Origin: Acidobacteriota bacterium
GTDB taxonomy: Bacteria; Acidobacteriota; Vicinamibacteria; Vicinamibacterales; UBA8438
Direction of reading: 5' to 3'
Length of the DNA stretch: 35,022 bases
Assembly: GCA_002726085.1 (NCBI GenBank)
Contig: PBRZ01000109.1
Coordinates: forward strand, 1 to 35,022
Notes under the pieces: generated by a model
Told to the model about the DNA's origin: nothing
What the model saw: the letters and a program-made list of their open reading frames with translations, nothing else
Database searches by the model: none
In this document: in pieces, positions 7,945 through 15,721 of the stretch
Layout: the number at the start of each line of letters is the position of its first letter
Position numbering within the stretch: position 1 is the first letter of the stretch
Program-made: the position numbers and the translations under genes

Positions 7945-8038
7945 TTGCGCGGTCTGAAGCCCAGCTAAAGCTTCGGGAAATAGGCTCTTACGCTCCGTTG
8001 CGTAACGGCGACGGCGTGGGACCCATCGGGAGAGTTTC

Positions 8039-8377
8039 ATGGAAATCGAGGAAAGATCGCTTGAGAACGTAGTGGTCTTGGATCTCAAAGGCAAACTGAC
8101 GATCGGCGAGGGCGATGAGCTGCTGAAGGAAAGAATCAACAGTTTGATGCAGCAGGGCCACCGCAACCTCCTTCTCAATCTCGAGGACGTTCCCTACGTC
8201 GACAGCGCGGGGCTGGGGGAAATCGTCCGCACCTACACGACTGTCAGCCGTCAAGGCGGCAAGCTCAAGCTCGTCAACCTCACGAAGCGCATCACCGACC
8301 TGCTGGCGATCACCAAGCTCTTGACCGTATTCGATACGTTCGAGTCCGAGGCCGAAGCGGTGAGTAGCTTCAGCTAA
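8039..8377 (+). CDS. STAS-domain anti-sigma factor antagonist
   Basis: A 112-residue single-domain STAS protein of the SpoIIAA/RsbV type. Such proteins bind an anti-sigma kinase when unphosphorylated and so release a sigma factor or another partner. The conserved strand-loop VPYVDSAGLGEIVRTY holds the serine normally phosphorylated by the partner kinase; GKLKLVNLTKRITDLLAITKL is the usual following helix-strand. GGGAG lies 7 bases before ATG 8039. No RsbW-type kinase, RsbU phosphatase or sigma factor gene is nearby, so the partner is unknown. It sits between rpsU and the polysaccharide genes with its own promoter, so it might also act in control of envelope functions; that is only a guess. 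Confidence 0.88.
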   Translation: MEIEERSLENVVVLDLKGKLTIGEGDELLKERINSLMQQGHRNLLLNLEDVPYVDSAGLGEIVRTYTTVSRQGGKLKLVNLTKRITDLLAITKLLTVFDTFESEAEAVSSFS

Positions 8378-8450
8378 GTCCTGAGACGACTCGTTTTCAG
8401 CCCACACGCCGCGCTGTACTCGATGGCGCACATTTCTACCGAGCCAGACG

Positions 8451-9290
8451 ATGTCCGACGTCTCACTGCACGGTGAGACGCCGGGCCACGGTCTGGCGGC
8501 CGACCTGCTCGTCTCGCTTCGGCCGGATCAGTGGACCAAGAACCTCATCGTGTTTGCGGGGCTCGTGTTCGGGGGCCAGCTCCTCGAACCGAGTGCCGTG
8601 GCCCGCGCGGGCGGCACGTTCGGCATCTTCTGCGCGCTGTCGAGCGCCATGTATCTAGTCAACGACGTGGGCGACCGCGCCCGCGACCGGCGGCACCCTG
8701 TCAAGGCCACACGGCCGATCGCGGCTGGACGTGTCTCCCCGGCAGTGGCACTCGGTACGGCCGGCCTTCTCATAGCGGGCGGGGCGGCCTTGGCATTCCT
8801 GCTCGCCCCCCGGCTGGCGCTGCTGGCGCTGGTGTTCGTCGGGTTGTTGATCCTGTACTCGCGGGTCCTGAAACAGGTCGTGATCCTCGACGTGCTCGTC
8901 ATCGCCATCGGCTTCGTCCTGCGGGCGGTTGCCGGAGCGGTGGTCCTCGACGTACCGATCAGCCAGTGGCTGCTGGTCTGCACGCTGTTGCTGGCGTTGT
9001 TTCTCGCACTGACCAAACGGCGCCAGGAGATCGGGGTTCTGGGCGCTGAGGCGATGCAGCACCGCCCTGCACTTGGCCACTACAGCCCGCAGATCCTGGA
9101 CCAACTGGTCACGATCGTAGCGGCCGCAACCCTGGTAAGCTACGCGGTGTATACCACCGGCGCGGAGACGCTGGAAAAGTTCGGCACCGATCTGGTGTGG
9201 GGCAGAGCCCCACGGAAGGATGCCGCGGAGTGGGGCTTTGGGGTTCCCCGCGGAGCGCCCGCGTGGAGTTCGGGGCGAAGCCCCGACTAA
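8451..9290 (+). CDS. UbiA-family prenyl-phosphate phosphoribosyltransferase, C-terminally truncated
   Basis: The first ~250 residues match the decaprenyl-phosphate phosphoribosyltransferase branch of the UbiA superfamily, polytopic inner-membrane enzymes that build a lipid-linked sugar donor. Visible are SLRPDQWTKNLIVFAGLVFG, the metal/diphosphate motif NDVGDRARD (Asn71, Asp72, Asp75, Asp79), HPVKATRPIAAG, the second site YSRVLKQVVILDVLVIAIGFVLRAVAG, and LTKRRQEIGVL. After EKFGTDLVW the family sequence stops and 29 unrelated residues follow, encoded by the palindromic element 9197-9286. Family members normally continue about 45-60 residues with further membrane segments. The enzyme may be inactive, altered, or rescued by an unlinked copy. 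The next gene starts 6 bases after the stop, so the lost part is not present in another frame. Confidence 0.8.
   Translation: MSDVSLHGETPGHGLAADLLVSLRPDQWTKNLIVFAGLVFGGQLLEPSAVARAGGTFGIFCALSSAMYLVNDVGDRARDRRHPVKATRPIAAGRVSPAVALGTAGLLIAGGAALAFLLAPRLALLALVFVGLLILYSRVLKQVVILDVLVIAIGFVLRAVAGAVVLDVPISQWLLVCTLLLALFLALTKRRQEIGVLGAEAMQHRPALGHYSPQILDQLVTIVAAATLVSYAVYTTGAETLEKFGTDLVWGRAPRKDAAEWGFGVPRGAPAWSSGRSPD
9197..9286. repeat. GC-rich palindromic element replacing the 3' end of the prenyltransferase gene
   Basis: The segment begins with a perfect hairpin, GTGGGGC-AGA-GCCCCAC (9197-9213), ends with another, TCGGGGC-GAA-GCCCCGA (9270-9286), and has GGGG-TT-CCCC flanked by CCGCGG copies between them. 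Both ends have 7-bp stems and 3-base loops. The protein frame read through it is low in family similarity. It looks like a REP/MITE-like element; only this copy is seen in the window. Confidence 0.65.
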
Positions 9291-9296
9291 ATAACA

Positions 9297-10550
9297 ATGG
9301 CCGAGTTCAACATTCAGTCGAGTTCTGTCGATGTCACGCGGATCATGGAGCAGATCCGTCAGCGTATCCGTGAAAAACGGGGCACAGACTACACCGAGCA
9401 ACAAACCCAGGAACTGGCCACGGTGAAGCTCGAGCGGTTTCTCGACCCACGGCAGGTACGGTCTGACCTGGTCGAGCATTACCGGAACCTCGAGCCACCC
9501 GCGGCGTTGGAACCTGTCCGTCACGAGAAACCGGGCCCGGCGCCGGAACCGTTTGAATTCGACGAGCATACAATCTACGCGTCGTCCAGAGGAACGATGG
9601 GGAAACTGATCCGTCTGATCCGCAAGCTCTTGAACCCGATCCTCAAGCTGTTCATCAACCCGAACCCGGTCTCGTTCGCGCTGACGCGGCAGGCGGAGAT
9701 CAATACCTGGACGTTGCGGCTCCTGCAGCAACAGACCGATCTTGCCGAACGGGTCACCAAGCAGTTCGAGCGGGCCGGTGCGAAATTTGCCGCACGCGAG
9801 GAGCTCGACGCCCTGAACTACGAGGTGCTCAACAATCTCGTGGTGGAGATGAGCCGGCTGTCGGTGGACATGAAGAATCACCGGATGCTGGTGGAGTCGG
9901 TAGCCGGGCGGCTCGATTTCGACGAACGGCGCGCGCGCGCGCTGGAATCGGTGGTCCAGAGCCGGTCTCCGCGACCACCTGGCGGCCCCGACGGCACTGG
10001 CGAGGACGCCGAGAATACTTCGTCGACCGGAACCAGCCGGCCCCGCCGACGACGGCGACGGTCCCGGCGACGGTCCGGTGGGACGACGACGCCGGACACC
10101 GGAACAAACGCCGCCGCCGCGGCCGGGGGATCCGCCGAGAGTGAGAGGGCAACGTCGGCGCCTGAACCGGCTACTACGACACTCCCAACGGACACGGCTG
10201 GTCAGAACACCGAGCCGGCACAGACCCCTGCAGCCACGCCGCCACCTGCGCCGCTCGAAGAGCCGTCGGCCAAGCCACCGGAGACGAGCCCATCGACTTC
10301 GACTGCTACTTCCGTGGACGCTGCATTGCCGACACCGGCCGCCGACACCGGGTCGACTGCTCCGTCTGGGGACCCTGAACCGCCGACACCGGCCGCGCTG
10401 CCGCAGGTCGCCGACACCGGGTCGCCAAGATCAGCCCTCGCGCCGCCGACGCCAGGTCCAAGTGATGCCCCCGCACCGGCGGCGGCACCGGCGACCGAGA
10501 CCGTCGCGCAGCCATCCCCCGAGGGGGAGACCGGCACCGACGAACAGTGA
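9297..10550 (+). CDS. Unknown protein with conserved N-terminal half and Pro/Thr/Ala-rich tail
   Basis: A 417-residue protein I cannot assign. The first ~230 residues look folded and partly helical: VDVTRIMEQIRQRIREKRG near the start, then an amphipathic stretch LIRLIRKLLNPILKLFINPNP (~105-125) that could lie on the membrane, then heptad-like helices ending in SVAGRLDFDERRARALES. Around residues 245-260 is a very basic patch (RPRRRRRRSRRRS), followed by ~155 residues rich in Pro, Thr and Ala with internal DNA repeats. No signal peptide or classical membrane span is evident. It sits directly before four glycosyltransferases and overlaps the first (GTGA), so a scaffold or accessory role in polysaccharide assembly is a reasonable inference only. 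Confidence 0.7.
   Translation: MAEFNIQSSSVDVTRIMEQIRQRIREKRGTDYTEQQTQELATVKLERFLDPRQVRSDLVEHYRNLEPPAALEPVRHEKPGPAPEPFEFDEHTIYASSRGTMGKLIRLIRKLLNPILKLFINPNPVSFALTRQAEINTWTLRLLQQQTDLAERVTKQFERAGAKFAAREELDALNYEVLNNLVVEMSRLSVDMKNHRMLVESVAGRLDFDERRARALESVVQSRSPRPPGGPDGTGEDAENTSSTGTSRPRRRRRRSRRRSGGTTTPDTGTNAAAAAGGSAESERATSAPEPATTTLPTDTAGQNTEPAQTPAATPPPAPLEEPSAKPPETSPSTSTATSVDAALPTPAADTGSTAPSGDPEPPTPAALPQVADTGSPRSALAPPTPGPSDAPAPAAAPATETVAQPSPEGETGTDEQ
10328..10424 (+). repeat. Imperfect duplication in the low-complexity tail
   Basis: GCCGACACCGGCCGC occurs at 10328-10342 and 10382-10396; GCCGACACCGGGTCG occurs at 10341-10355 and 10410-10424. This suggests recent slippage or duplication inside the Pro/Thr/Ala-rich coding tail. 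Confidence 0.7.
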
Positions 10551-11866
10551 GGCTTGCCGTCGTCGTCCAGCGCTATGGCACCGACCTGAACGGTGGCGCG
10601 GAGCTGCATGCCCGGTATGTCGCGGAACATCTCGCTCGACACGCCGAGGTCGAGGTGCTCACGACCTGCGCGACCGACTACATTACATGGCGCAACGAGC
10701 TTGACGCCGGGCTCGACCGGGTAAATGGTCTGCGGGTCCGACGATTTCCTGTCAGCTGCGAACGCGACGTCACTGATTTCGGCCAGCGGTCCAAGCAGGT
10801 GTTCGAGGAGCCGCATTCAGTCGCGGAGGAGTTGGCGTGGCTGCGGAGCGAAGGACCGACCAGCCCGAGCCTGATCAACCACCTGCGCCGGCAGGGCGAT
10901 GAATACGACTACTGCATCTTCTTCAGCTACCGCTATTACCACGCGTATCACGGCATCCGGGTCGCAGCTCCACGAGCTGTGCTGGTGCCCACCGCCGAAC
11001 GGGACCCAGCACTGGGGCTGCGCATTTTCGGCGACAGCTTTCGAGGCGTTCGCGCGCTCATGTACAACTCGCACGAGGAGCGGGCTCTGATTCAGGCAGT
11101 GTCGAACAACGAGAGCGTGCCTGGTGTCGTCGTCGGCATCGGATCGGAAGTGCCGGCGCAGCCAGAACCGCTGCGATTTCGACAGGCCACCGGCATCGAA
11201 GGTCCGGTGGTCATCTACGTAGGCCGAATCGACGAAAACAAGGGCTGTAGCGAACTGTTTGACTACTTTCGCCGCTATGCGCGTGTCTCGCCACAGCTGA
11301 CCCTCGTACTGATCGGCAACCCGGTCACACCGATTCCCGTGCACCCACGCATCCGACATCTGGGCTACATCGCCGATCAGGAGAAGTTCGATGCCATGGC
11401 GGCGGCCGATCTGTTGGTGATGCCGTCGTACTACGAGAGCCTGTCGATGGTGACACTCGAGGCATGGGCGCTTGGTCGCCCCGTGCTGGTCAACGGTCGC
11501 TGCGACGTGTTGTGCGGTCAGTGTATCCGCAGCAACGCAGGACTCTATTACGAGAGCTACGAGGAGTTTGCCGAAGCGCTGCACACGATCGTATCGAGTA
11601 GCGCCCTGCGCAACGCGTTGGGCTCGAACGGACGAGCCTATTTCAACGCGCACTATGCCTGGCCAGTCATCGAACGGAAATACCTGGATATGCTCGATCG
11701 GTTAGAGCGTGAGGAAGCCGCTTCGGTGAAGCCGACGCAGCCGCGTGTGGGTTGGTTTGGGCGCCGCCGGCGTAACCTGCCTCCCGCCCGGCAGGAGGTC
11801 GACCGACTGCCTACCGGTCCGGCGTCCCGCAGCAGCGGCAACAATGATGTCGGACCCGCTTCATGA
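10547..11866 (+). CDS. GT4 glycosyltransferase (paralogue A)
   Basis: A 439-residue GT-B retaining glycosyltransferase of family GT4, which transfers a sugar from a nucleotide donor at the inner-membrane face. The N-terminal acceptor domain starts VVVQRYGTDLNGGAELHARYVAEHLA with VLTTCATDYITW. The donor domain begins VVIYVGRIDENKGCSELF, and the EX7E signature is Glu297-Glu305 in YESLSMVTLEAWALGRPVLVNG. GTG 10547 overlaps the previous stop as GTGA and gives the family start. The C-terminal ~50 residues are basic and probably disordered. It is clearly a paralogue of the fourth enzyme (14303-15676), sharing VVQRYG, VLTTCA.DYITW, VRRF and LVPTA. Donor and acceptor cannot be read from the sequence. 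Confidence 0.88.
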   Translation: MRLAVVVQRYGTDLNGGAELHARYVAEHLARHAEVEVLTTCATDYITWRNELDAGLDRVNGLRVRRFPVSCERDVTDFGQRSKQVFEEPHSVAEELAWLRSEGPTSPSLINHLRRQGDEYDYCIFFSYRYYHAYHGIRVAAPRAVLVPTAERDPALGLRIFGDSFRGVRALMYNSHEERALIQAVSNNESVPGVVVGIGSEVPAQPEPLRFRQATGIEGPVVIYVGRIDENKGCSELFDYFRRYARVSPQLTLVLIGNPVTPIPVHPRIRHLGYIADQEKFDAMAAADLLVMPSYYESLSMVTLEAWALGRPVLVNGRCDVLCGQCIRSNAGLYYESYEEFAEALHTIVSSSALRNALGSNGRAYFNAHYAWPVIERKYLDMLDRLEREEAASVKPTQPRVGWFGRRRRNLPPARQEVDRLPTGPASRSSGNNDVGPAS

Positions 11867-13098
11867 CCGCGCTGTCTTCATCGCCTCGTCCCGCCGTTCA
11901 CCAAGTGCTGGCTACGCTCGGCTATGGCGACGCCATCGGCAACGAAGCACTCGGCATCTGTAGTGCGCTGCGCGCAGCCGGTTACGAATCCGAGATCTTC
12001 GTCGAGACCGCCGACCCCAGGCTGGAACCCCGCACCCACGACTATCGAGATCTCATTGAGGCCTCGCATCCGGACAACATTCTCATCCACCACTTCTCGA
12101 TAGGGTCACGGGCGTCGCGAATTGCCTACGCCCTCCCGGACCGGATGGTGCTCGTCTATCACAACATCACGCCACCCGAATACTTCGTCGGCGTGCATGA
12201 GGACCTTGTGCGTCTCTGCTACAGCGGCCGGCGCGAGCTTCGCGCCTATGTGCCCCGGTGCGACCTGGCGCTGGGGGACTCCGAATTCAACCGCCAGGAG
12301 CTCCAGCAGTTCGGCTTTCCGCACACCGGTGTGCTCCCGGTCGTTCCAAACCTCGCTCATTTGCATGTGACACCCGACCGCACGCTGGTCTCGGAATTCG
12401 ATGACGAACGGATCAACATTCTCTTCGTCGGTCGGATCATCCCGAGCAAGCGGATTGAAGATGTCATCCGCTTCTATCAGGCATTCCGGCTCAAACATCA
12501 GCACAATGCCCGCTTGCTGCTGGTCGGCGCCCACGGGGGGTTCGAATCGTATCTCGCGACGCTGCATCACCTGATCGCCACTCTGCGGGTGCCGGACGTG
12601 CACTTCATGGGTCACGTCTCGAACGCCGAGCTGACCGCGTGCTACGACGTAGCAGACTTGTTCCTGTCTGCGAGTGAGCACGAGGGCTTTTGCGTCCCGC
12701 TGATCGAAGCCTTCCACAAGCGGATACCGGTCGTTGCCTACGCCTCAACGGCGGTGCCCACGACAATGGACGGCGCCGGCGTCCTCTACGAGACGAAGGA
12801 CCCCAGACATGTGGCCGCGATCATGGACACGGTGCTGTCTAACCCGGCGCTCGAGTCGGAGATCGTGCGGGGCCAGGACGCGGCACTGGACCGGCTGCTG
12901 GCACATGACTTCGAAAGGGTCCTGTGCGAGGCGATCGACCAGGTGAGCCGATCCGCCCGGCTTCCGCGCACCGAGGTGCGATGGGATTTCTGGCAGCGGT
13001 TCGCGGATTGGGAGCGCCTGGAGGAGTTGCGTCTGTATCGGCCATCCGCCTACAAGGCCCTGCCTTTCGCGCCGGGAGAGCGCGGGGAGAACCCGTGA
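11863..13098 (+). CDS. GT4 glycosyltransferase (paralogue B)
   Basis: A 411-residue GT4 enzyme. The N-terminal domain reads HQVLATLGYGDAIGNEALGICSALRAAGYESEIF, with VYHNITPPEYF and DLALGDSEFNRQEL. The donor domain starts NILFVGRIIPSKRIEDVI, and the EX7E motif is Glu274-Glu282 in SEHEGFCVPLIEAF. This GDAIGN/YHNITP type is common in bacterial cell-wall polysaccharide clusters. ATG 11863 overlaps the stop of the previous gene as ATGA. It is a paralogue of the next gene (shared YHNITP, LALGDSE.NRQEL, SEHEGFCVPL.EA, VAYASTAVP). The C-terminus has an extra ~70 residues relative to that paralogue, including WDFWQRFADWERLEELR. Confidence 0.88.
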   Translation: MTALSSSPRPAVHQVLATLGYGDAIGNEALGICSALRAAGYESEIFVETADPRLEPRTHDYRDLIEASHPDNILIHHFSIGSRASRIAYALPDRMVLVYHNITPPEYFVGVHEDLVRLCYSGRRELRAYVPRCDLALGDSEFNRQELQQFGFPHTGVLPVVPNLAHLHVTPDRTLVSEFDDERINILFVGRIIPSKRIEDVIRFYQAFRLKHQHNARLLLVGAHGGFESYLATLHHLIATLRVPDVHFMGHVSNAELTACYDVADLFLSASEHEGFCVPLIEAFHKRIPVVAYASTAVPTTMDGAGVLYETKDPRHVAAIMDTVLSNPALESEIVRGQDAALDRLLAHDFERVLCEAIDQVSRSARLPRTEVRWDFWQRFADWERLEELRLYRPSAYKALPFAPGERGENP

Positions 13099-14163
13099 AT
13101 GGTGATCAATCAGTGGCTTCCGGCCGCACATCGCGGCGACGCGGTGGGCGACAGCGCGCGTCGCGTCCGCGGCTTGCTTCGCGCACGAGGCCACGACTCC
13201 GACATCTACGCCTTGACCGTCGATGACGACTTGCGGGGGGAGATCCGTCCTTTCTCAGACTCGGCGGCGCGTCGAGGCGATGTCACGATTCTGCATTTCG
13301 CCATCGCCTCGCCGATGAGCGAGGCGCTCGCGTCCTTGCCGACCGGGAAGGTCATCCAGTATCACAACATTACGCCGGCGCACTTCTTCGCCGGCTACGA
13401 CGCCGGCCTCGTCGCGCTGGTCACCCGCGGGCGCGAGGAACTGGCCAGTCTGGCTGGCCGAGTCGATCTGGCGTTGGGCGATTCCGAATACAACCGACAG
13501 GAGCTCGAGACGCTCGGGTTCACCGAGACCGGCGTGTTTCCGATCGCGGTAGACACGGCGCGCCTGACCGAGGCGCCGCCCCGCCCGGCACTCGAACGTG
13601 TGCTGCGTGATGGGCTGACGAACATCCTCTTCGTCGGGCGCATCGCCCCGAACAAGAAGCTCGAGGACCACCTGCGGCTCGCCGAGCACTACAAGCGGTA
13701 CATCGACGCGTTTCACCGCTTCATCTTCGTGGGACGGGAGGACGCCTGTCCCCGCTATTACGCGATGCTCCGCGCGCTGATGACCGAATACAAGATGACG
13801 AGTGAACGTTTCTGGTTCGTGGGACCAGTGCCGGACGAGGACCTAGCCGTGTTCTACCGGACCGCCAGCGCCTATGTGTCCCTCAGCGAACATGAGGGGT
13901 TCTGCGTCCCCCTCCTCGAGGCGATGGCCACCGATGTGCCGGTGCTGGCGTATGCATCGACGGCAGTGCCGGAAACGCTCGGGGGCGCCGGCATCGCGTT
14001 CTCGCCCAAGGACTTGGAGTATGCGGCAGAGATGCTCGGGCTCCTGGTGTACGATGACAGTTTGCGCACGAGCATACGAGAGGGTCAGCGGCGCCGATTG
14101 ACAGATTTTACCGACGCGCGCTTCGATACTCACCTCGACCGGCTCGTCGCGCGATTCTCATGA
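13099..14163 (+). CDS. GT4 glycosyltransferase (paralogue B')
   Basis: A 354-residue GT4 enzyme closely related in layout to the preceding gene: INQWLPAAHRGDAVGDSARRVRGLLRARGHDSDIY at the N-terminus, IQYHNITPAHFFAGY, DLALGDSEYNRQEL, donor domain NILFVGRIAPNKKLEDHL, and EX7E Glu266-Glu274 in SEHEGFCVPLLEAM. It starts immediately after the preceding stop with no intergenic base, and has no clear ribosome site of its own beyond coupling. It lacks the C-terminal extension of its neighbour. The pair most likely arose by tandem duplication followed by divergence. Confidence 0.87.
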   Translation: MVINQWLPAAHRGDAVGDSARRVRGLLRARGHDSDIYALTVDDDLRGEIRPFSDSAARRGDVTILHFAIASPMSEALASLPTGKVIQYHNITPAHFFAGYDAGLVALVTRGREELASLAGRVDLALGDSEYNRQELETLGFTETGVFPIAVDTARLTEAPPRPALERVLRDGLTNILFVGRIAPNKKLEDHLRLAEHYKRYIDAFHRFIFVGREDACPRYYAMLRALMTEYKMTSERFWFVGPVPDEDLAVFYRTASAYVSLSEHEGFCVPLLEAMATDVPVLAYASTAVPETLGGAGIAFSPKDLEYAAEMLGLLVYDDSLRTSIREGQRRRLTDFTDARFDTHLDRLVARFS

Positions 14164-14225
14164 TCGAATCGGAGACCCACACGATGTACACCGTCTATCT
14201 CGCAGACACCGCCCCTGAGCCAGAT

Positions 14226-14281
14226 ATTGGCGAAGCCCTCCGGCTTCCTCCTGACTTCTGTCTTCTGACTTCTGACTCCTC
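14226..14281 (+). repeat. Heptamer repeat element, copy 2 (between glycosyltransferase genes)
   Basis: The 26-base head 14228-14253 is identical to copy 1 and holds the GAAGCC-CTCC-GGCTTC hairpin. The tail is CTCCTGA, CTTCTGT, CTTCTGA, CTTCTGA, CTCCT. The copy fills about half of the only sizeable gap (14164-14302) in an otherwise overlapping glycosyltransferase run. Confidence 0.85.
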
Positions 14282-14302
14282 GAGCACCCTGCAGACCCAC
14301 TC

Positions 14303-15676
14303 GTGAAGATTGCGTTCGTCGTCCAACGCTATGGCGCGGAGATACTCGGGGGTTCCGAGTACCACTGCCGATTAATCGCGGAGCGGCTCGCCGGCCGACA
14401 TCAGGTGGATGTATTGACCACCTGCGCACGCGACTACATCACTTGGAAGAACGAGTACCCCGAGGGCGAGGATCGGATCCGGGGCGTCACCGTGCGACGG
14501 TTCGCGAACGACCGCACGCGGGACCTGGCATCCTTCAACGAGTACTCCGACTGGATCTTTCACAACGATCATTCACCGGCGGACGAGCAGGAATGGTTGA
14601 AGCAACAGGGACCCTGGTGCCCTGGCCTGCTTGCATATCTCGAGCAGCACCATCGTGCATATGACGCGCTGATCTTTTTCACCTATCTGTATGCGCCGAC
14701 GGTCCTGGGGCTGCAGGTGGACCCTGCCCGGAGCATCCTGGTGCCCACGGCACACGACGAGCCGGCGATCCGACTTGGTCTTTACCGGGAGGTGTTCTCG
14801 CTGCCGGCTGGAATCGCCTACAACACCAGCGTGGAGCGCGGGTTTCTCAAACAGCTGTTCTCGGTCGGTGCCAAGAACGAGGAGACGGTGGGCTGCGGCG
14901 TCGAATTGCCCCCCTCGCGCCTGCACGACCAGCGAGCGGGTGAGCCGGCGACGCCGCCTCCGCCAGAGAACCCCGAGGCCGCGGAAGAGGGAGCCGAACA
15001 GACCGGCCAGCCGAATCGAGATGCGTCCGACGACAACGGCGTGCTCGGATCCCCGCTATCCGCCCGCGGCGCCGTGTTCCGCCGACGTCACCGCCTGTTT
15101 GGCCCCTTCGCGCTCTACGGCGGCCGGATTGACCCTGGGAAGGGCTGCGAGGAGTTGCTCGATTACTTCAACAGCTACGCCGAGTCGAACGGCGATGCGT
15201 CGCTGGTACTGATGGGGATCAAGCTAATGCCGATTCCCGATGCGCCCCACGTACGGTTTGCCGGCATGTTGTCTGAAACCGAACGAATCGAAGCGCTCGA
15301 GGCGGCGACCGTGGTGGTGGTGCCGTCACCCTTCGAGAGTCTCTCGCTGTTGGCGCTGGAGGCGTTCTCGGTTGGCACCCCGGTGCTCGCGAACGCCCGC
15401 AGTGACGTGCTGGCGGACCACTGTCAGCGTAGCAACGGCGGTCTCTATTACGGGAACCGCGACGAGTTCAGCGAGTGCCTGCGGTTGCTGATTCACGACG
15501 CCCCCCTGCGGGCCGCCATGGGGCGTCAGGGACGCCACTACGTGCGCACCAACTACCGGTGGGACGTGATTGTGGGCAAATACGACCGGTTGATCGCCGG
15601 ACTCCAGCGCTCCCGACCTACCGGGCGCAGCCGGCGCAGCCGCCGCGGCGGGAAGAACGCCTCGTCACGAAGCTGA
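14303..15676 (+). CDS. GT4 glycosyltransferase (paralogue A') with inserted linker
   Basis: A 457-residue GT4 enzyme paralogous to the first glycosyltransferase: FVVQRYGAEILGGSEYHCRLIAERLA, VLTTCARDYITWKNEYPEGEDRIRG, SILVPTAHDEPA in the acceptor domain; LYGGRIDPGKGCEELLDYF starts the donor domain, with EX7E Glu345-Glu353 in FESLSLLALEAFSVG. Between the two domains, residues ~208-262 form a Pro/Glu/Asp-rich insert ending in a basic run (VFRRRHR) that the paralogue lacks. The last ~20 residues are Arg/Ser-rich. GTG 14303 gives the family start MKIAFVVQRYG. It is separated from the preceding gene by a repeat element, so it may have its own expression. Confidence 0.87.
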   Translation: MKIAFVVQRYGAEILGGSEYHCRLIAERLAGRHQVDVLTTCARDYITWKNEYPEGEDRIRGVTVRRFANDRTRDLASFNEYSDWIFHNDHSPADEQEWLKQQGPWCPGLLAYLEQHHRAYDALIFFTYLYAPTVLGLQVDPARSILVPTAHDEPAIRLGLYREVFSLPAGIAYNTSVERGFLKQLFSVGAKNEETVGCGVELPPSRLHDQRAGEPATPPPPENPEAAEEGAEQTGQPNRDASDDNGVLGSPLSARGAVFRRRHRLFGPFALYGGRIDPGKGCEELLDYFNSYAESNGDASLVLMGIKLMPIPDAPHVRFAGMLSETERIEALEAATVVVVPSPFESLSLLALEAFSVGTPVLANARSDVLADHCQRSNGGLYYGNRDEFSECLRLLIHDAPLRAAMGRQGRHYVRTNYRWDVIVGKYDRLIAGLQRSRPTGRSRRSRRGGKNASSRS

Positions 15677-15721
15677 AAACCACTACGCTTCGAGCCTGCC
15701 CACGCGCGGCGGCGGCGAACC

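Noticed and set aside
7863-8038. Riboswitch or intrinsic terminator between rpsU and the STAS gene
   Set aside because: Short inverted repeats are present, but no known riboswitch core and no stem followed by a T-run could be defined.
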